A stretch of 64,000 bases of DNA. Origin: Pluralibacter gergoviae ATCC 33028 = NBRC 105706 (GTDB lineage: Bacteria > Pseudomonadota > Gammaproteobacteria > Enterobacterales > Enterobacteriaceae). Under the pieces are notes generated by a model that had not been told where the DNA came from, ran no database searches, and saw only the letters and a program-made list of their open reading frames with translations. The stretch spans positions 1-64,000 of the forward strand of contig NZ_BCZS01000004.1 of NCBI RefSeq assembly GCF_001598855.1, in the 5' to 3' direction. Of this stretch, positions 17,658-27,152 are shown in pieces (positions within the stretch are counted from its first letter, which is position 1; each line of letters starts with the position of its first letter). The position numbers and the translations under genes were made by a program.

Positions 17658-17933
17658 TTATTGTTCTCCGCTGCCCTGAAGATGCTGCTTTAATAAGTCC
17701 TCAGGAGGTGGCGGAAGCTGAAGATAATAGCCCTGCGCGACCAATGCCTCTTTGACCTTGTCGGGATCGGCATTGGCCAGCTTCTTACGACCGTCCAGCA
17801 TCAGCGCCATGGCGAACTGCGGCTGGCCGAAGCTTTGCATTAACGCTTCCGGTACGCGGGAAAAATCGTCTTTTTTTTCGACATATAAATAGGTCTGGTC
17901 ACGCTTGTTGCTACGATAAATTGCACAAAACAT
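17658..17933 (-). CDS. ycgL: YcgL-domain protein
   Basis: This 91-residue protein is the single YcgL domain found next to the min locus in many gammaproteobacteria. The sequence runs [24 protein letters not shown]...[15 protein letters not shown]...[12 protein letters not shown]. The function is not established. It is divergent from minC across 126 bp and lies 20 bases upstream of ycgM, so it probably heads the ycgLMN transcript. Confidence 0.94.
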   Translation of the reverse strand: MFCAIYRSNKRDQTYLYVEKKDDFSRVPEALMQSFGQPQFAMALMLDGRKKLANADPDKVKEALVAQGYYLQLPPPPEDLLKQHLQGSGEQ

Positions 17934-18059
17934 TACTTTTACTCTGAATTGGACGGTGGTTACTTGCCTCTCTATATCAGTGACTATAACATGCCCTGTA
18001 GTCTTCGGAATATCGCCGCAGCCGCGCGGCCGATAAATTGAAAATTGAGTAAGGCCAGG

Positions 18060-18764
18060 ATGTCAAACACGCCAATCGAGCTTAAAGGCAGTAGCTTCAC
18101 CTTATCAGTGGTTCATTTGCATGATGCAAATCCCGAGGTTATTCGTCAGGCGTTAGAAGATAAAATCGCCCAGGCTCCCGCTTTCTTGCGTCACGCGCCG
18201 GTGGTGGTGAATATTGGCGCCCTGGCCGATGTTGCGCAGTGGCAGCCCCTGGCGCAGGCCATTACTGCCACCGGGCTGCGGATTATGGGCGTTAGCGGCT
18301 GTAAAGATCCGGCGCTGAAAACAGAAATTGACCGGGCGGGCATACCCTTACTGACTGAAGGGAAAGAGAAAACCGCCCGCCCTGCTCCGGTCCCGGAGCC
18401 AGCACCTGAACCTGAACCAACTGTTACCCCCGTCACAAAAACGCGATTGATCGACACACCCGTACGCTCTGGACAGCGCATTTATGCGCCAAACTGTGAT
18501 TTGATTGTGACAGGGCACGTCAGCGCGGGCGCAGAGCTCATTGCTGACGGCAACATTCATATTTATGGCATGATGCGTGGGCGCGCGCTTGCGGGCGCCG
18601 GCGGCGATAAAGAAGCACAAATTTTCTGTAGCCACCTGACGGCGGAGCTGGTCTCTATCGCAGGTACTTACTGGCTGAGCGATAACATCCCGGCCGACTA
18701 TTATGGCAAAGCGGTGCGCCTGCGTCTTAGCGACGCCGCTCTGACAATTGAACCGTTAAACTAA
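18060..18764 (+). CDS. minC: Septum-site inhibitor MinC
   Basis: MinC blocks FtsZ polymerisation away from midcell. The 234-residue protein has an N-terminal FtsZ-inhibiting domain (about 1-105), a Pro/Glu-rich linker ([14 protein letters not shown]) and a C-terminal beta-helix that dimerises and binds MinD ([34 protein letters not shown], then GRALAGAGG and the cell-pole [12 protein letters not shown] segment). ATG 18060 ([10 protein letters not shown]) follows AAGG; five extra codons upstream are unlikely. minC, minD and minE form one operon with gaps of 23 and 3 bases. Confidence 0.97.
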   Translation: MSNTPIELKGSSFTLSVVHLHDANPEVIRQALEDKIAQAPAFLRHAPVVVNIGALADVAQWQPLAQAITATGLRIMGVSGCKDPALKTEIDRAGIPLLTEGKEKTARPAPVPEPAPEPEPTVTPVTKTRLIDTPVRSGQRIYAPNCDLIVTGHVSAGAELIADGNIHIYGMMRGRALAGAGGDKEAQIFCSHLTAELVSIAGTYWLSDNIPADYYGKAVRLRLSDAALTIEPLN

Positions 18765-18787
18765 TCCCTTTTTAACAAGGAATTTCT

Positions 18788-19600
18788 ATGGCACGCATTA
18801 TTGTTGTGACTTCGGGTAAAGGGGGCGTAGGCAAGACTACCTCCAGCGCGGCCATCGCGACTGGTTTGGCCCAGAAGGGAAAGAAAACCGTCGTTATCGA
18901 CTTCGATATTGGTCTGCGTAATCTGGACCTGATCATGGGCTGCGAACGTCGCGTGGTTTACGACTTCGTCAACGTGATTCAGGGTGACGCCACCCTGAAT
19001 CAGGCGCTGATTAAAGACAAGCGCACCGACAATCTCTACATTCTTCCCGCTTCCCAGACCCGCGACAAAGATGCCCTGACCCGCGAAGGCGTCGAGAAAG
19101 TGCTCGACGAACTGAAGAAGATGGCGTTCGACTTTATCGTCTGCGACTCGCCGGCCGGCATCGAAACCGGTGCCCTGATGGCGCTGTACTTCGCCGATGA
19201 AGCGATTATCACCACCAACCCGGAAGTCTCTTCCGTGCGCGACTCCGACCGCATTCTCGGTATTCTGGCATCGAAATCACGCCGCGCCGAAAATGGCGAA
19301 GAGCCGATCAAAGAGCACCTGCTGCTGACCCGCTACAACCCGGGCCGCGTAAGCCGCGGCGACATGCTGAGCATGGAAGACGTGCTGGAAATTCTGCGCA
19401 TTAAGCTGGTGGGCGTTATCCCCGAAGATCAGTCGGTGCTGCGCGCCTCCAACCAGGGCGAACCGGTTATTCTGGACGCTGAAGCCGACGCCGGCAAAGC
19501 CTATGCCGACACTGTCGATCGCCTGCTGGGCGAAGAACGCCCTTTCCGCTTCATAGAAGAAGAGAAGAAAGGATTCCTCAAACGCCTGTTCGGAGGATAA
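18788..19600 (+). CDS. minD: Septum-site determining ATPase MinD
   Basis: MinD is the membrane-binding ATPase that recruits MinC and oscillates pole to pole with MinE. The 270-residue protein has the deviant Walker A motif SGKGGVGKTTSS with signature lysines K11 and K16, a switch region DFDIGLRNLDL, CDSPAGIETGA and a C-terminal amphipathic membrane-targeting helix (EEKKGFLKRLFGG). The start has AAGGAA upstream. It is the middle gene of minCDE. Confidence 0.98.
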   Translation: MARIIVVTSGKGGVGKTTSSAAIATGLAQKGKKTVVIDFDIGLRNLDLIMGCERRVVYDFVNVIQGDATLNQALIKDKRTDNLYILPASQTRDKDALTREGVEKVLDELKKMAFDFIVCDSPAGIETGALMALYFADEAIITTNPEVSSVRDSDRILGILASKSRRAENGEEPIKEHLLLTRYNPGRVSRGDMLSMEDVLEILRIKLVGVIPEDQSVLRASNQGEPVILDAEADAGKAYADTVDRLLGEERPFRFIEEEKKGFLKRLFGG

Positions 19601-19603
19601 GTT

Positions 19604-19873
19604 ATGGCCTTACTCGACTTTTTTCTCTCCCGAAAAAAGAGCACAGCCAACATCGCGAAAGAACGTTTACAGATTATCGTCGCGGAGCGTCGCCGCAGCG
19701 ACGCCGAGCCGCACTACTTACCGCAGCTCAGAAAGGATATTCTGGATGTTATCTGCAAATACGTGCAGATTGATCCGGATATGGTGAGCGTTCAGCTTGA
19801 GCAGAAAGATGGCGACATCTCGATACTCGAACTTAACGTCACTCTCCCGGAAGCGGAAGAGTCGAAATCCTGA
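19604..19873 (+). CDS. minE: Topological specificity factor MinE
   Basis: MinE stimulates the MinD ATPase and confines MinCD to the poles. The 89-residue protein starts [30 protein letters not shown], the membrane and MinD-binding segment, and continues into the dimerising topological-specificity domain. It starts three bases after the minD stop, which suggests translational coupling, and is followed by a strong bidirectional terminator. Confidence 0.98.
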   Translation: MALLDFFLSRKKSTANIAKERLQIIVAERRRSDAEPHYLPQLRKDILDVICKYVQIDPDMVSVQLEQKDGDISILELNVTLPEAEESKS

Positions 19874-19903
19874 AAAAAAACCCTGGCGCGCCAGGGTTTT
19901 TTA
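19873..19903. terminator. Bidirectional terminator between minE and rnd
   Basis: The palindrome CCCTGGCGCGCCAGGG (19881-19896) is flanked by A8 on the left and T6 on the right, so it can end minE on the plus strand and rnd on the minus strand. Confidence 0.92.
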
Positions 19904-19910
19904 TTGCCGC

Positions 19911-21038
19911 TTAGCGGGGATAGTTGGCCAGCAGGGAATTAAGTCGCCCGGCCATCATTTCACCGCGCCAGCCGGAAATCAGCTCCGGCTGCGTAGCCTG
20001 CGGCTTGAGTCCCCAGTGGGCGTTGAGCAGCTGGTTTACCTGGCGGCGGGAGGCCAGCAGCTCGGCGCTGACGCCCTTCTCTTTGCTGACATCCTGCACC
20101 AGCACCTTGATCTCTTTAAACACTTTGCGATAGCCCGGCATATCCATCAGGTTCAGCAGCGGCTCCGGCAGAGCCTCCTCCGGGAGGGCTTTGGCTTTTT
20201 CGACCAGGCTCAGCAACGTTTTGCCGTGGAAGCGAATTTCGCTGCCCGACAGGCCGAGGCTGTCCAGCTCGCCCATGCTGCCCGGCATGTAGCGCGCCAC
20301 GCTCCACAGATGCTCCTCGCGCACCACGAAGTTCACCGCCATGTCGCGCTCCCGCGCCTTGCGCAGCCGCCAGTCGGCCAGCAGCTGCAGGCAGGCCAGC
20401 TGGCGGGTGCGCAGCTGCCAGGCGTTAGTGATGTCGCGCCAGGCCTCGGCGGGATCGGCCACGTCCTGACGGCGCTGCTTCATCAGATTGCATTCGTCAA
20501 GCGCGGCGGGCAGCCAGCCGCTGGTGTCGGCTTCCGCCAGCAGCTTGCGGGCGATGGGCAGCAGATACCAGACGTCGGCCGCCGCATAGTCGCACTGGCG
20601 CTCGCTCAGCGGACGCGCCAGCCAGTCGGTGCGGGACTCGCTCTTGTCCAGCGCAATGCCGGTGTACTCTTCAACCATCGCCGCAAAGCCCCAGGACATC
20701 GGACGGCCGCAGAAGGCGGCGAGGATCTGGGTGTCGATCAGCGGATCGGGCAGCACGCCAAAGGCGTTGAGAAACACTTCAAGATCCTCGCTGCCCGCGT
20801 GCAGGTATTTGGTGACGTTCTTATTGACCAGCAGATCGCGCATCGGCGTCCAGTCGCCGATGGTCAGCGGATCGATAAGCACCACCGTTTCGCCGTCGAA
20901 CATCTGGATCAGGCCAAGCTGCGGATAGTAGGTGCGGGTGCGGACAAACTCGGTGTCCAGCGCAATGGCGGGAACGCTGCTGGCCGCGTCACAGGCGGCT
21001 TTCAGGGCAGCGTCATCGGTTATCATCTGGTAATTCAA
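19911..21038 (-). CDS. rnd: Ribonuclease D
   Basis: RNase D is a 3'-5' exoribonuclease that trims tRNA and other small RNA ends. The 375-residue protein has the DEDD exonuclease motifs: Exo I LDTEFVRT, Exo II HAGSEDLEV and Exo III YAAADVWYLLP, followed by HRDC-type domains (WRDITNAWQLRTRQLACLQLLADWR...). The start is TTG at 21038, as known for E. coli rnd, where a U-rich leader is needed for translation. Here the leader carries six U residues that are also the tail of the fadD terminator. It converges on minE. Confidence 0.97.
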   Translation of the reverse strand: MNYQMITDDAALKAACDAASSVPAIALDTEFVRTRTYYPQLGLIQMFDGETVVLIDPLTIGDWTPMRDLLVNKNVTKYLHAGSEDLEVFLNAFGVLPDPLIDTQILAAFCGRPMSWGFAAMVEEYTGIALDKSESRTDWLARPLSERQCDYAAADVWYLLPIARKLLAEADTSGWLPAALDECNLMKQRRQDVADPAEAWRDITNAWQLRTRQLACLQLLADWRLRKARERDMAVNFVVREEHLWSVARYMPGSMGELDSLGLSGSEIRFHGKTLLSLVEKAKALPEEALPEPLLNLMDMPGYRKVFKEIKVLVQDVSKEKGVSAELLASRRQVNQLLNAHWGLKPQATQPELISGWRGEMMAGRLNSLLANYPR

Positions 21039-21065
21039 TCTGCATTCTCACTGGTTTGCGCCCAT

Positions 21066-21093
21066 AAAAAACGCCGGATCACCCGGCGTTTTT
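21066..21093. terminator. fadD terminator whose U-tract forms the rnd leader
   Basis: The stem 21071-21077 with 21083-21089 (ACGCCGG/CCGGCGT) has A6 on the left and T5 on the right. Read on the minus strand it ends fadD, and its six-U tail lies about 28 bases upstream of the rnd TTG start. Confidence 0.85.
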
Positions 21094-21111
21094 GGCGACT
21101 CACGCGTAGCT

Positions 21112-22797
21112 TCAGCCTTTATTGTCCACTTTAGCACGCGCTTCGTCACGCAGTTCTCGCCGTAAAATCTTGCCAACGTTCGATTTTGGCAGCTCATTGC
21201 GGAATTCAACCAGCTTCGGCACCTTGTAGCCGGTGAGCTGGCGGCGGCAGAAGGTGATCAGCGCCTCTTCGGTCAGCGAGGCGTCCTTTCTGACGACGAA
21301 GATCTTCACCGTTTCGCCGCTGTTCTCTGACGGCACGCCGACGGCGGCCACTTCCTGCACGCCGGGGTGTTCCATCACCACGTCTTCAATTTCGTTGGGA
21401 TAGACGTTAAAGCCGGAGACAAGGATCATGTCCTTCTTGCGATCGACGATGCGCATGAAGCCTTCATCATCCATCACCGCGATATCGCCGGTGTGCAGCC
21501 AGCCGTCTTTAATAATTTCGTCGGTGGCGTCCGGGCGCTGCCAGTAGCCGAGCATTACCTGCGGCCCCTTGACGCACAGCTCGCCCGGCTGGCCGAACGG
21601 GACTTCATTATCATCATCGTCCACCATCTTAACCTCGGTGGACGGCACCGGCAGGCCGATGCTGCCGGTGTGGCGATCGACATCCAGCGGATTGACGCTC
21701 ACCAGCGGCGCGCACTCGGTGAGGCCGTAGCCCTCCAGCAGATAGCGGCCGGTCAGCTTAACCCAGCGTTCGGCCACCGCGTGCTGGACCGGCATCCCGC
21801 CGCCTGCCGCCAGCCGCAGGGAGGAGAAATCAAGCTGGGCAAACTCTTTATTGTTCAGCAGAGCGTTAAACAGCGTATTGACGCCGGTGATCGCCGTGAA
21901 GGGGTATTTTGCCATCTCCTTCACCAGCCCAGGAATATCGCGCGGGTTGGTGATAAGCAGGTTGTGGCCGCCAATTTCCAGGAACAGCAGGCAGTTCATG
22001 GTCAGGGCGAAAATGTGATAGAGCGGCAGCGCGGTCACCACCAGTTCATGGCCGGGTTTGAACAGCGCGCCATAGGTGGCGTGCACCTGAGCAAGGTTAG
22101 CCAGCATATTGCGGTGGGTGAGCATCGCGCCTTTAGCCACGCCGGTGGTGCCGCCGGTATATTGCAGAAAAGCCAGGTCCTCCCGGACGACGTCCGGTCT
22201 GACGTACTGCATCCGGTAGCCCTGCTGCAGCGCGCGGCGAAATGAGATGGCGTCCGGCAGGTGATATTTCGGCACCATCCGCTTGATGTACTTGACGACG
22301 AAGTTGACCAGCGTGCCTTTTGCCGATGAGAGCTGATCGCCCATGCGGGTGAGGATCACGTGGCGCACCTGGGTTTTGGCCACCACTTTTTCCAGCGTAT
22401 GGGCAAAGTTGGAGACGATAACGATGGCGCTGGCGCCGCTGTCGTTAAGCTGATGCTCCAGCTCGCGCGGGGTATACAGCGGGTTGACGTTCACCACCGT
22501 CATGCCGGCACGCAGAATGCCGAACAGCGCCACCGGATACTGCAGCAGGTTAGGCATCATCAGCGCCACGCGGTCGCCTTTTTTCAGCCCCAGGCCCTGC
22601 TGAAGATAGGCGGCAAAGGCGCGGCTGCGCTCCTCCAGCTTGCGAAACGTCATTACCTCGCCCATGTTGACGAACGCGGGCCGGTCGGCATAGCGGGTCG
22701 TTGCCTGTTCAAACAGATCTACCAGGGATTGATAACGGTCAGGATCGATCTCCGCCGGGACGCCGGCGGGATAGCGGTTTAGCCAAACCTTTTTCAA
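21112..22797 (-). CDS. fadD: Long-chain fatty acyl-CoA synthetase FadD
   Basis: FadD activates imported long-chain fatty acids to acyl-CoA at the inner membrane face, feeding beta-oxidation and the FadR signal. The 561-residue protein has the ATP/AMP motif [14 protein letters not shown] and the FACS signature region [30 protein letters not shown] in its C-terminal half. I set the start at TTG 22797 ([12 protein letters not shown]), with GAGGTG about seven bases upstream; this matches the E. coli protein as I recall it. An in-frame upstream ATG would add residues without support. A candidate FadR operator lies upstream. Confidence 0.96.
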   Translation of the reverse strand: MKKVWLNRYPAGVPAEIDPDRYQSLVDLFEQATTRYADRPAFVNMGEVMTFRKLEERSRAFAAYLQQGLGLKKGDRVALMMPNLLQYPVALFGILRAGMTVVNVNPLYTPRELEHQLNDSGASAIVIVSNFAHTLEKVVAKTQVRHVILTRMGDQLSSAKGTLVNFVVKYIKRMVPKYHLPDAISFRRALQQGYRMQYVRPDVVREDLAFLQYTGGTTGVAKGAMLTHRNMLANLAQVHATYGALFKPGHELVVTALPLYHIFALTMNCLLFLEIGGHNLLITNPRDIPGLVKEMAKYPFTAITGVNTLFNALLNNKEFAQLDFSSLRLAAGGGMPVQHAVAERWVKLTGRYLLEGYGLTECAPLVSVNPLDVDRHTGSIGLPVPSTEVKMVDDDDNEVPFGQPGELCVKGPQVMLGYWQRPDATDEIIKDGWLHTGDIAVMDDEGFMRIVDRKKDMILVSGFNVYPNEIEDVVMEHPGVQEVAAVGVPSENSGETVKIFVVRKDASLTEEALITFCRRQLTGYKVPKLVEFRNELPKSNVGKILRRELRDEARAKVDNKG

Positions 22798-22868
22798 CAC
22801 ATCACCTCTGAATTGAGAATTCGTCGTCATCACAACCCCATCAATAAACAAGTCGTTAACACTATATT

Positions 22869-22887
22869 AACTTATCCTACCAGTTTA
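22869..22887 (-). promoter_or_regulatory. Putative FadR operator of fadD
   Basis: On the minus strand this reads TAAACTGGTAGGATAAGTT, sharing the ACTGGT...GA...GTT skeleton of FadR sites. It lies about 70-90 bases upstream of the fadD start, where FadR represses fadD in E. coli. The match is partial. Confidence 0.55.
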
Positions 22888-22960
22888 TTAATTAGTCGCA
22901 TTTAAGGCTGAGAAGCACGTCACTATTTATTTTTGTTCTCCGCCGGCGATCCGGGCCGGC

Positions 22961-22987
22961 AAAAAGAAACAGCGGCCGGGCCGCTGT
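22961..22987 (-). terminator. Terminator of the yeaY gene
   Basis: A 9-bp GC-rich stem (ACAGCGGCC 22969-22977 with 22979-22987) is followed on the minus strand by TTTCTTTTT. It lies just past the yeaY stop and upstream of the fadD promoter region. Confidence 0.85.
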
Positions 22988-23011
22988 CTCTTAATCTTTT
23001 AATTCAATAAG

Positions 23012-23614
23012 TTACTCTACAACGACCGATTCCACGCGCGCGGGGCCCGGGCTGTACCAGCCGCCGCCGTAGCCCCATCCGCCGTAGCCCCAGCCGCGAT
23101 GCCAGGGATAAGGACCCATGCCCCAGTAGGGATCCATGTAGCCCGGCGGGGTCATCACCTCCTGCACCACGCGCCAGCGTTTGTAGCCGATGACCTGCAT
23201 CACCATGTAGCGGTAATCGGTGCTGCCGATTTTCCCCTGCTCGGTGCCGGTAATCGGCCCGACCACGGTGACCAGCTGGTTGCGAAAATCAACCGGATCG
23301 AGGAAGCCGCTGACGTCGGCGTAGATGCGTCCGCGCGACGGTGCGCCCAGCGCCGGGCGCGCGGAGGCGTCAAGCGGCACGGTGGCGATTTCCAGCCGGG
23401 TCTTGCCCTGCTCGTTTTTGACGCCGATGACCTTGCCGCCGAAGCGCGCTTCCTGCCCGACGTACAGCTGCGGCGCGGCCATCACGCGCACCAGATCCTG
23501 CTGCGGCGTCGGGCTGGTGCCGCGAATCGATTCCGGCACCGATGCGCACCCGCTTAATACTGCCATGACCAGTCCAGCCAGTAACCCGCGTACTACCTTT
23601 GTTTGACTCGCCAT
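23012..23614 (-). CDS. yeaY: Slp-family outer-membrane lipoprotein YeaY
   Basis: This 200-residue lipoprotein has lipobox LSGC (Cys23) followed by ASVPESI, favouring outer-membrane sorting. The Slp domain covers about residues 30-155 ([36 protein letters not shown]). The C-terminal tail is unusually rich in Gly, Trp and Tyr ([17 protein letters not shown]). Slp proteins are starvation- or acid-linked envelope lipoproteins of uncertain function. It lies between tsaB and fadD on the same strand, as in E. coli, with its own terminator. Confidence 0.94.
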   Translation of the reverse strand: MASQTKVVRGLLAGLVMAVLSGCASVPESIRGTSPTPQQDLVRVMAAPQLYVGQEARFGGKVIGVKNEQGKTRLEIATVPLDASARPALGAPSRGRIYADVSGFLDPVDFRNQLVTVVGPITGTEQGKIGSTDYRYMVMQVIGYKRWRVVQEVMTPPGYMDPYWGMGPYPWHRGWGYGGWGYGGGWYSPGPARVESVVVE

Positions 23615-23664
23615 AAAGCGGCTCCTTTCAATCCCGAAGTTATACTATGTTATAACACTGAGAT

Positions 23665-24360
23665 TCATTCCCGGCCCGGAAGTTTCTTCCACGCGACGGT
23701 ATTACGCAAATAAACCGGCTCGGCGTTTTCCACCGCCACCGTGTCGCCCTGCGCCAGCAGCCGGCGGGCAATGGGCAGCATGTCCTCCGCCGCTGGCAGC
23801 GTGGTCTCGCCGTCGGCCAGTTCGGCAAGGCTGCCGCTGCTCATCTCCGGCCACGCCTGCCAGCCCGTGCCTACAGTAGCCCACTGGCCTTCAAGCTGCT
23901 TCAACCGCGCGTTAACGGCCTCCGGTTTCAGCACCGCTTCAGACGCTTCTCCACGCCAGGCGCCCGCATCGTCGCGGACGTACTCCGCCCAGTAGACTTC
24001 ACCCATCCGCGCATCGATGGCGGCCAGCACCCGGGTGGCGCCGGTTTTCCGCCACGCGCCTTCGGCCATGGTCATCAGCGTGGAGACGCCGATCATCGGC
24101 AGCCCGGCGCCGAGGGCCAGCCCCTGGGCGATGCCGATACCGATGCGTACGCCGGTAAAGCTGCCCGGTCCCCGGCCGTAGGCCAGGGCATCAATCGAGG
24201 TCAGCGCCGCGCCGCCGGCGGCAAGAAGATCCTGCACCATCGGCAGAATGCGCTGAGTGTGTTCGCGGGGACAAAGCTCGAAGTGAGCAGAGACTGTACC
24301 GTCGCTCCACAGGGCCGCAGAACAGGCCTCCGTGGCGGTATCAATAGCCAGAATTCGCAT
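23665..24360 (-). CDS. tsaB: tRNA t6A biosynthesis protein TsaB
   Basis: TsaB is the non-catalytic ASKHA-fold partner of TsaD in adding threonylcarbamoyl to adenosine 37 of ANN-decoding tRNAs. The 231-residue protein has the family start [17 protein letters not shown], the HTQRILPMV region and [20 protein letters not shown]. It is an essential housekeeping gene in enterics, consistent with an intact frame. It is followed on the same strand by yeaY and preceded by yoaA. Confidence 0.96.
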   Translation of the reverse strand: MRILAIDTATEACSAALWSDGTVSAHFELCPREHTQRILPMVQDLLAAGGAALTSIDALAYGRGPGSFTGVRIGIGIAQGLALGAGLPMIGVSTLMTMAEGAWRKTGATRVLAAIDARMGEVYWAEYVRDDAGAWRGEASEAVLKPEAVNARLKQLEGQWATVGTGWQAWPEMSSGSLAELADGETTLPAAEDMLPIARRLLAQGDTVAVENAEPVYLRNTVAWKKLPGRE

Positions 24361-24427
24361 AGGACGTCGCGCTCTCGCAGTAGCAGATCAACAAAATGGC
24401 GCGCATCTTAACACAATTCACCAAAGA

Positions 24428-26338
24428 TTACTTATTGCTGAGCCCGGCGAGAAAGCGCACTGCGCGGCTGATGTCGCGAGTGCGCGGCGCCGGCGGCAGG
24501 CTGGCGACAAAGGTCGCCCCGTAGGGGCGCATCACCAGCCGATTATCGCAGATGACCAGCACGCCGCGATCGGTAACGTCGCGGATCAGGCGGCCGACGC
24601 CCTGCTTGAGGGTGATCACCGCATCCGGCAGCTGTACCTCGTCAAACGGATCGCCGCCGCGCAGGCGGCAGTCCTCCATCCGCGCCTTGAGCAGCGGATC
24701 TTCCGGCGAAGTGAACGGCAGCTTGTCGATAATCACCAGCGACAGCGCGTCGCCTCGCACGTCAACCCCCTCCCAGAAGCTGCTGGTGGCTACCAGCAGG
24801 GCGTTGCCGGCCTTCACGAACTGGGCCAGCAACTGACCTTTGCTGGTCTCGCCCTGCATCAGCACCGGCAGATCGAGTATGGCGCGAAACTGCTCCGCCA
24901 GCTCGCGCATCATGGCGTGCGATGTGCAGAGCATAAAGCAGCGGCCGTTGTTGGCCTCAATCATCGGCCGCAGCATGGTGGCCAGCTGGCGCGCGCCGCC
25001 GCGCTGGTTGGGCAGCGGCAGGTTGCGCGGCACGCAGAGCAGCGCCTGCTTTTCATAGTCAAAGGGGCTGGGTAGCAGCAGGGAGTTCGCCTCTTCGATA
25101 CCCAGCCGGGCGGTGAAGTGACGCAGGTCGTCGTTCACCGACAGGGTGGCGGAGGTAAAAATCCAGCTGCCCTTTTTCCCGGCCATCACCTCCTGAAATT
25201 TGTCCGCCACCGTCAGCGGCGTCAGGGCGAGGGTGAAGTGGCGGGAGGTGCATTCGTACCAGTAGCTGTAGCCCGGCTGATTGATCTCCTTGAGGCGCTT
25301 GAGGCGCGCCCGGTAGAGCGTGGCCCGCTCGAAGGCGGCGTCAAGCAGCGGCGAGCGGCCGAGAGAGAGCTTCGCCACGTCGTAGCACAGCTCCAGGGCA
25401 TCATCGAGCAGCAGCAGCGCCCGCTGAATACCGCTGTCCGCCAGCAGCTCGCGCAGGTTGCCGCGATAGCCCGGCTCCCCGAGCTGCAGGCGGAAATCCT
25501 GGGTGGCCTGCGCCAGCCGGTCGGCGCACTTCTGCAGCTGCTGGGTATCTTTAAGCTCGGTGCGGTAGGCAATGGTGATATCTTTCGCCATGTCCAGCAG
25601 CTGGCGGCTGGAGAGCGACTGGCCGAAATACTGGCTGGCGATATCCGGAAGCTGGTGGGCCTCGTCGAAAATCATCACCTCGGCCTCGGGGATCAGCTCC
25701 GCGAAGCCGCTCTCCTTCACCACCATGTCGGCGAGAAACAGATGGTGGTTGACCACCACCACGTCGGCATCCATCGCCTTTTTACGCGCCTTGACCACGA
25801 AGCACTCTTTATACAGCGGGCAGTCGCTGCCGAGGCAGTTGTCGTTGGTGCTGGTGACCAGCGGCCAGGCCTGGGAGTCTTCGGCAACGCTGACGCAGGT
25901 GCTGATATCGCCGTCGGTGGTCTGATTCGCCCAGCTGCGCAGCATAATCACGTCGCTCAGCGCGTTGACCGGCAGGTCGCCGCCGGCCAGCGCCTGCTGC
26001 TCCAGACGCTCCAGGCAGAGATAGTTGGAGCGCCCCTTCAGCAGCGCGGTTTTACCGGTGAACTTCAGCGCCTTCGCCACTGTCGGCAGATCGCGGGTGT
26101 AGAGCTGATCCTGCAGCGCCTTCGAGCCGGTGGAGATAATCACCTTTTTCTTTGCCCGCAGCGCCGGCGCCAGGTAGGCGTAGGTTTTCCCGGTGCCGGT
26201 GCCCGCTTCCACCACCAGCGGACGCGCTTCATCAATGGCCTCATTGACCGCCTTCGCCATCAGACGCTGCGGCTCGCGCGGCTTAAAACCGGGTATCGCT
26301 TTGGCTAACTGGCCATCTGTTGCAAAATCGTCCGTCAC
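24428..26338 (-). CDS. yoaA: DinG/XPD-type Fe-S DNA helicase YoaA
   Basis: YoaA is an SF2 helicase of the DinG/XPD group that, in E. coli, works with the HolC subunit of DNA polymerase III in repair of stalled replication. The 636-residue protein has Walker A EAGTGTGKTYAYL, a four-cysteine Fe-S region (STC...NCLGSDCPLYKEC), the DEAH box IFDEAHQLPD and helicase motif VI QGVGRLIRD. The start is GTG at 26338. It is divergent from the RidA-like gene yoaB. Confidence 0.96.
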   Translation of the reverse strand: MTDDFATDGQLAKAIPGFKPREPQRLMAKAVNEAIDEARPLVVEAGTGTGKTYAYLAPALRAKKKVIISTGSKALQDQLYTRDLPTVAKALKFTGKTALLKGRSNYLCLERLEQQALAGGDLPVNALSDVIMLRSWANQTTDGDISTCVSVAEDSQAWPLVTSTNDNCLGSDCPLYKECFVVKARKKAMDADVVVVNHHLFLADMVVKESGFAELIPEAEVMIFDEAHQLPDIASQYFGQSLSSRQLLDMAKDITIAYRTELKDTQQLQKCADRLAQATQDFRLQLGEPGYRGNLRELLADSGIQRALLLLDDALELCYDVAKLSLGRSPLLDAAFERATLYRARLKRLKEINQPGYSYWYECTSRHFTLALTPLTVADKFQEVMAGKKGSWIFTSATLSVNDDLRHFTARLGIEEANSLLLPSPFDYEKQALLCVPRNLPLPNQRGGARQLATMLRPMIEANNGRCFMLCTSHAMMRELAEQFRAILDLPVLMQGETSKGQLLAQFVKAGNALLVATSSFWEGVDVRGDALSLVIIDKLPFTSPEDPLLKARMEDCRLRGGDPFDEVQLPDAVITLKQGVGRLIRDVTDRGVLVICDNRLVMRPYGATFVASLPPAPRTRDISRAVRFLAGLSNK

Positions 26339-26469
26339 GCTTCCCCCTGGATATCTGGACAGTGATTATGTCAGCGCCGCTCACGTTGTACCAGCCAAAG
26401 TGGTGACGATGGTGCGGGTTTTATGGCACTCTTGCGCCTTTCGAATGGAACAGAGAGAGGAAACAGAAA

Positions 26470-26820
26470 ATGACGATTACGCGCATTGATGCCGGCGCCC
26501 GCATGTCCGAAGTGGTGATTCATAACAATACCATCTATTACACCGCCGTTCCGGACAACCTGGACGCCGATGCATTTGAGCAGACCGCCAATACCCTGGC
26601 GCAGATTGAAGCGGAGCTGGAAAAGCACGGCAGCAGCAAGACGCGCATTCTCGACGCGACGATCTTTCTGGTCGACAAGGCCGACTTTGCGGCGATGAAC
26701 AAAGCGTGGGACGCGTGGGTGGTGGCCGGGGAAGCGCCGGTGCGCTGCACGGTGCAGGCGGGGCTGATGAATCCGCGCTATAAGGTGGAGATTAAGGTAG
26801 TGGCCGCGCGCCAGGCGTGA
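26470..26820 (+). CDS. yoaB: RidA-family protein YoaB
   Basis: This 116-residue protein belongs to the RidA/YjgF family, whose archetype hydrolyses reactive enamine/imine intermediates. It keeps the conserved Arg in APVRCTVQAGLMNP and the NAMNKAWDAWV-like helix, and reads close to E. coli YoaB. It is a single-domain, probably trimeric cytoplasmic protein. ATG 26470 follows an AGAGAGGAAAC ribosome region. Its specific substrate is not known. Confidence 0.94.
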   Translation: MTITRIDAGARMSEVVIHNNTIYYTAVPDNLDADAFEQTANTLAQIEAELEKHGSSKTRILDATIFLVDKADFAAMNKAWDAWVVAGEAPVRCTVQAGLMNPRYKVEIKVVAARQA

Positions 26821-26845
26821 GGCCGCGCTTGCCCCCTCATCCTAA

Positions 26846-26865
26846 CCCTCTCCCCAGGGAGAGGG
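26846..26865. repeat. Short intergenic palindromic element
   Basis: CCCTCTCC...GGAGAGGG forms an 8-bp stem in the gap between convergent yoaB and yoaH, preceded by CCCTCATCCTAAC. Sequences of this type recur between genes in many proteobacterial genomes. It may act as a terminator or REP-like element; only one copy is seen here. Confidence 0.55.
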
Positions 26866-26881
26866 AACAGGCCGACCCGCC

Positions 26882-27067
26882 CTACTCCTCGTCATCCTCA
26901 TCCTCAAACCGTGCCACAATCCGCTCGCCGGTATGGCTGGCGCGCAGCTCGTCCGCCACCTGTGAGATGGCCTGGCCGCTGCTCATGCCCTGGGCCATCA
27001 GTTCCTGAATGCGCTCAACCGCTTTCTGCTGCTGCTCGTGGCTCAGTGAAGGTAAACCTGCAAACAT
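26882..27067 (-). CDS. yoaH: UPF0181 protein YoaH
   Basis: This 61-residue protein is YoaH ([34 protein letters not shown]...), a short conserved enteric protein with a helical N-terminal half and a strongly acidic C-terminal tail (FEDEDDEE). No function is established. It is divergent from pabB across 85 bp, as in E. coli. Confidence 0.93.
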
Positions 27068-27152
27068 CGCTAACTCCTGCTACATTGTGGGCGCCTATTA
27101 TTTCACGCCGCCTGCGGGTTAGCCAGCGGTGGCGCAACCCGGAACGAGGTCC

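Noticed and set aside
19797-21134. Plus-strand ORF of 445 codons opposite rnd
   Set aside because: It is rich in Gln, His, Arg and Ala and is antisense to the well-supported rnd gene, a usual artefact of GC-rich coding sequence.
26846-26865. CRISPR or mobile-element repeat
   Set aside because: It is a single short palindrome without regular spacers, target duplications or a transposase.
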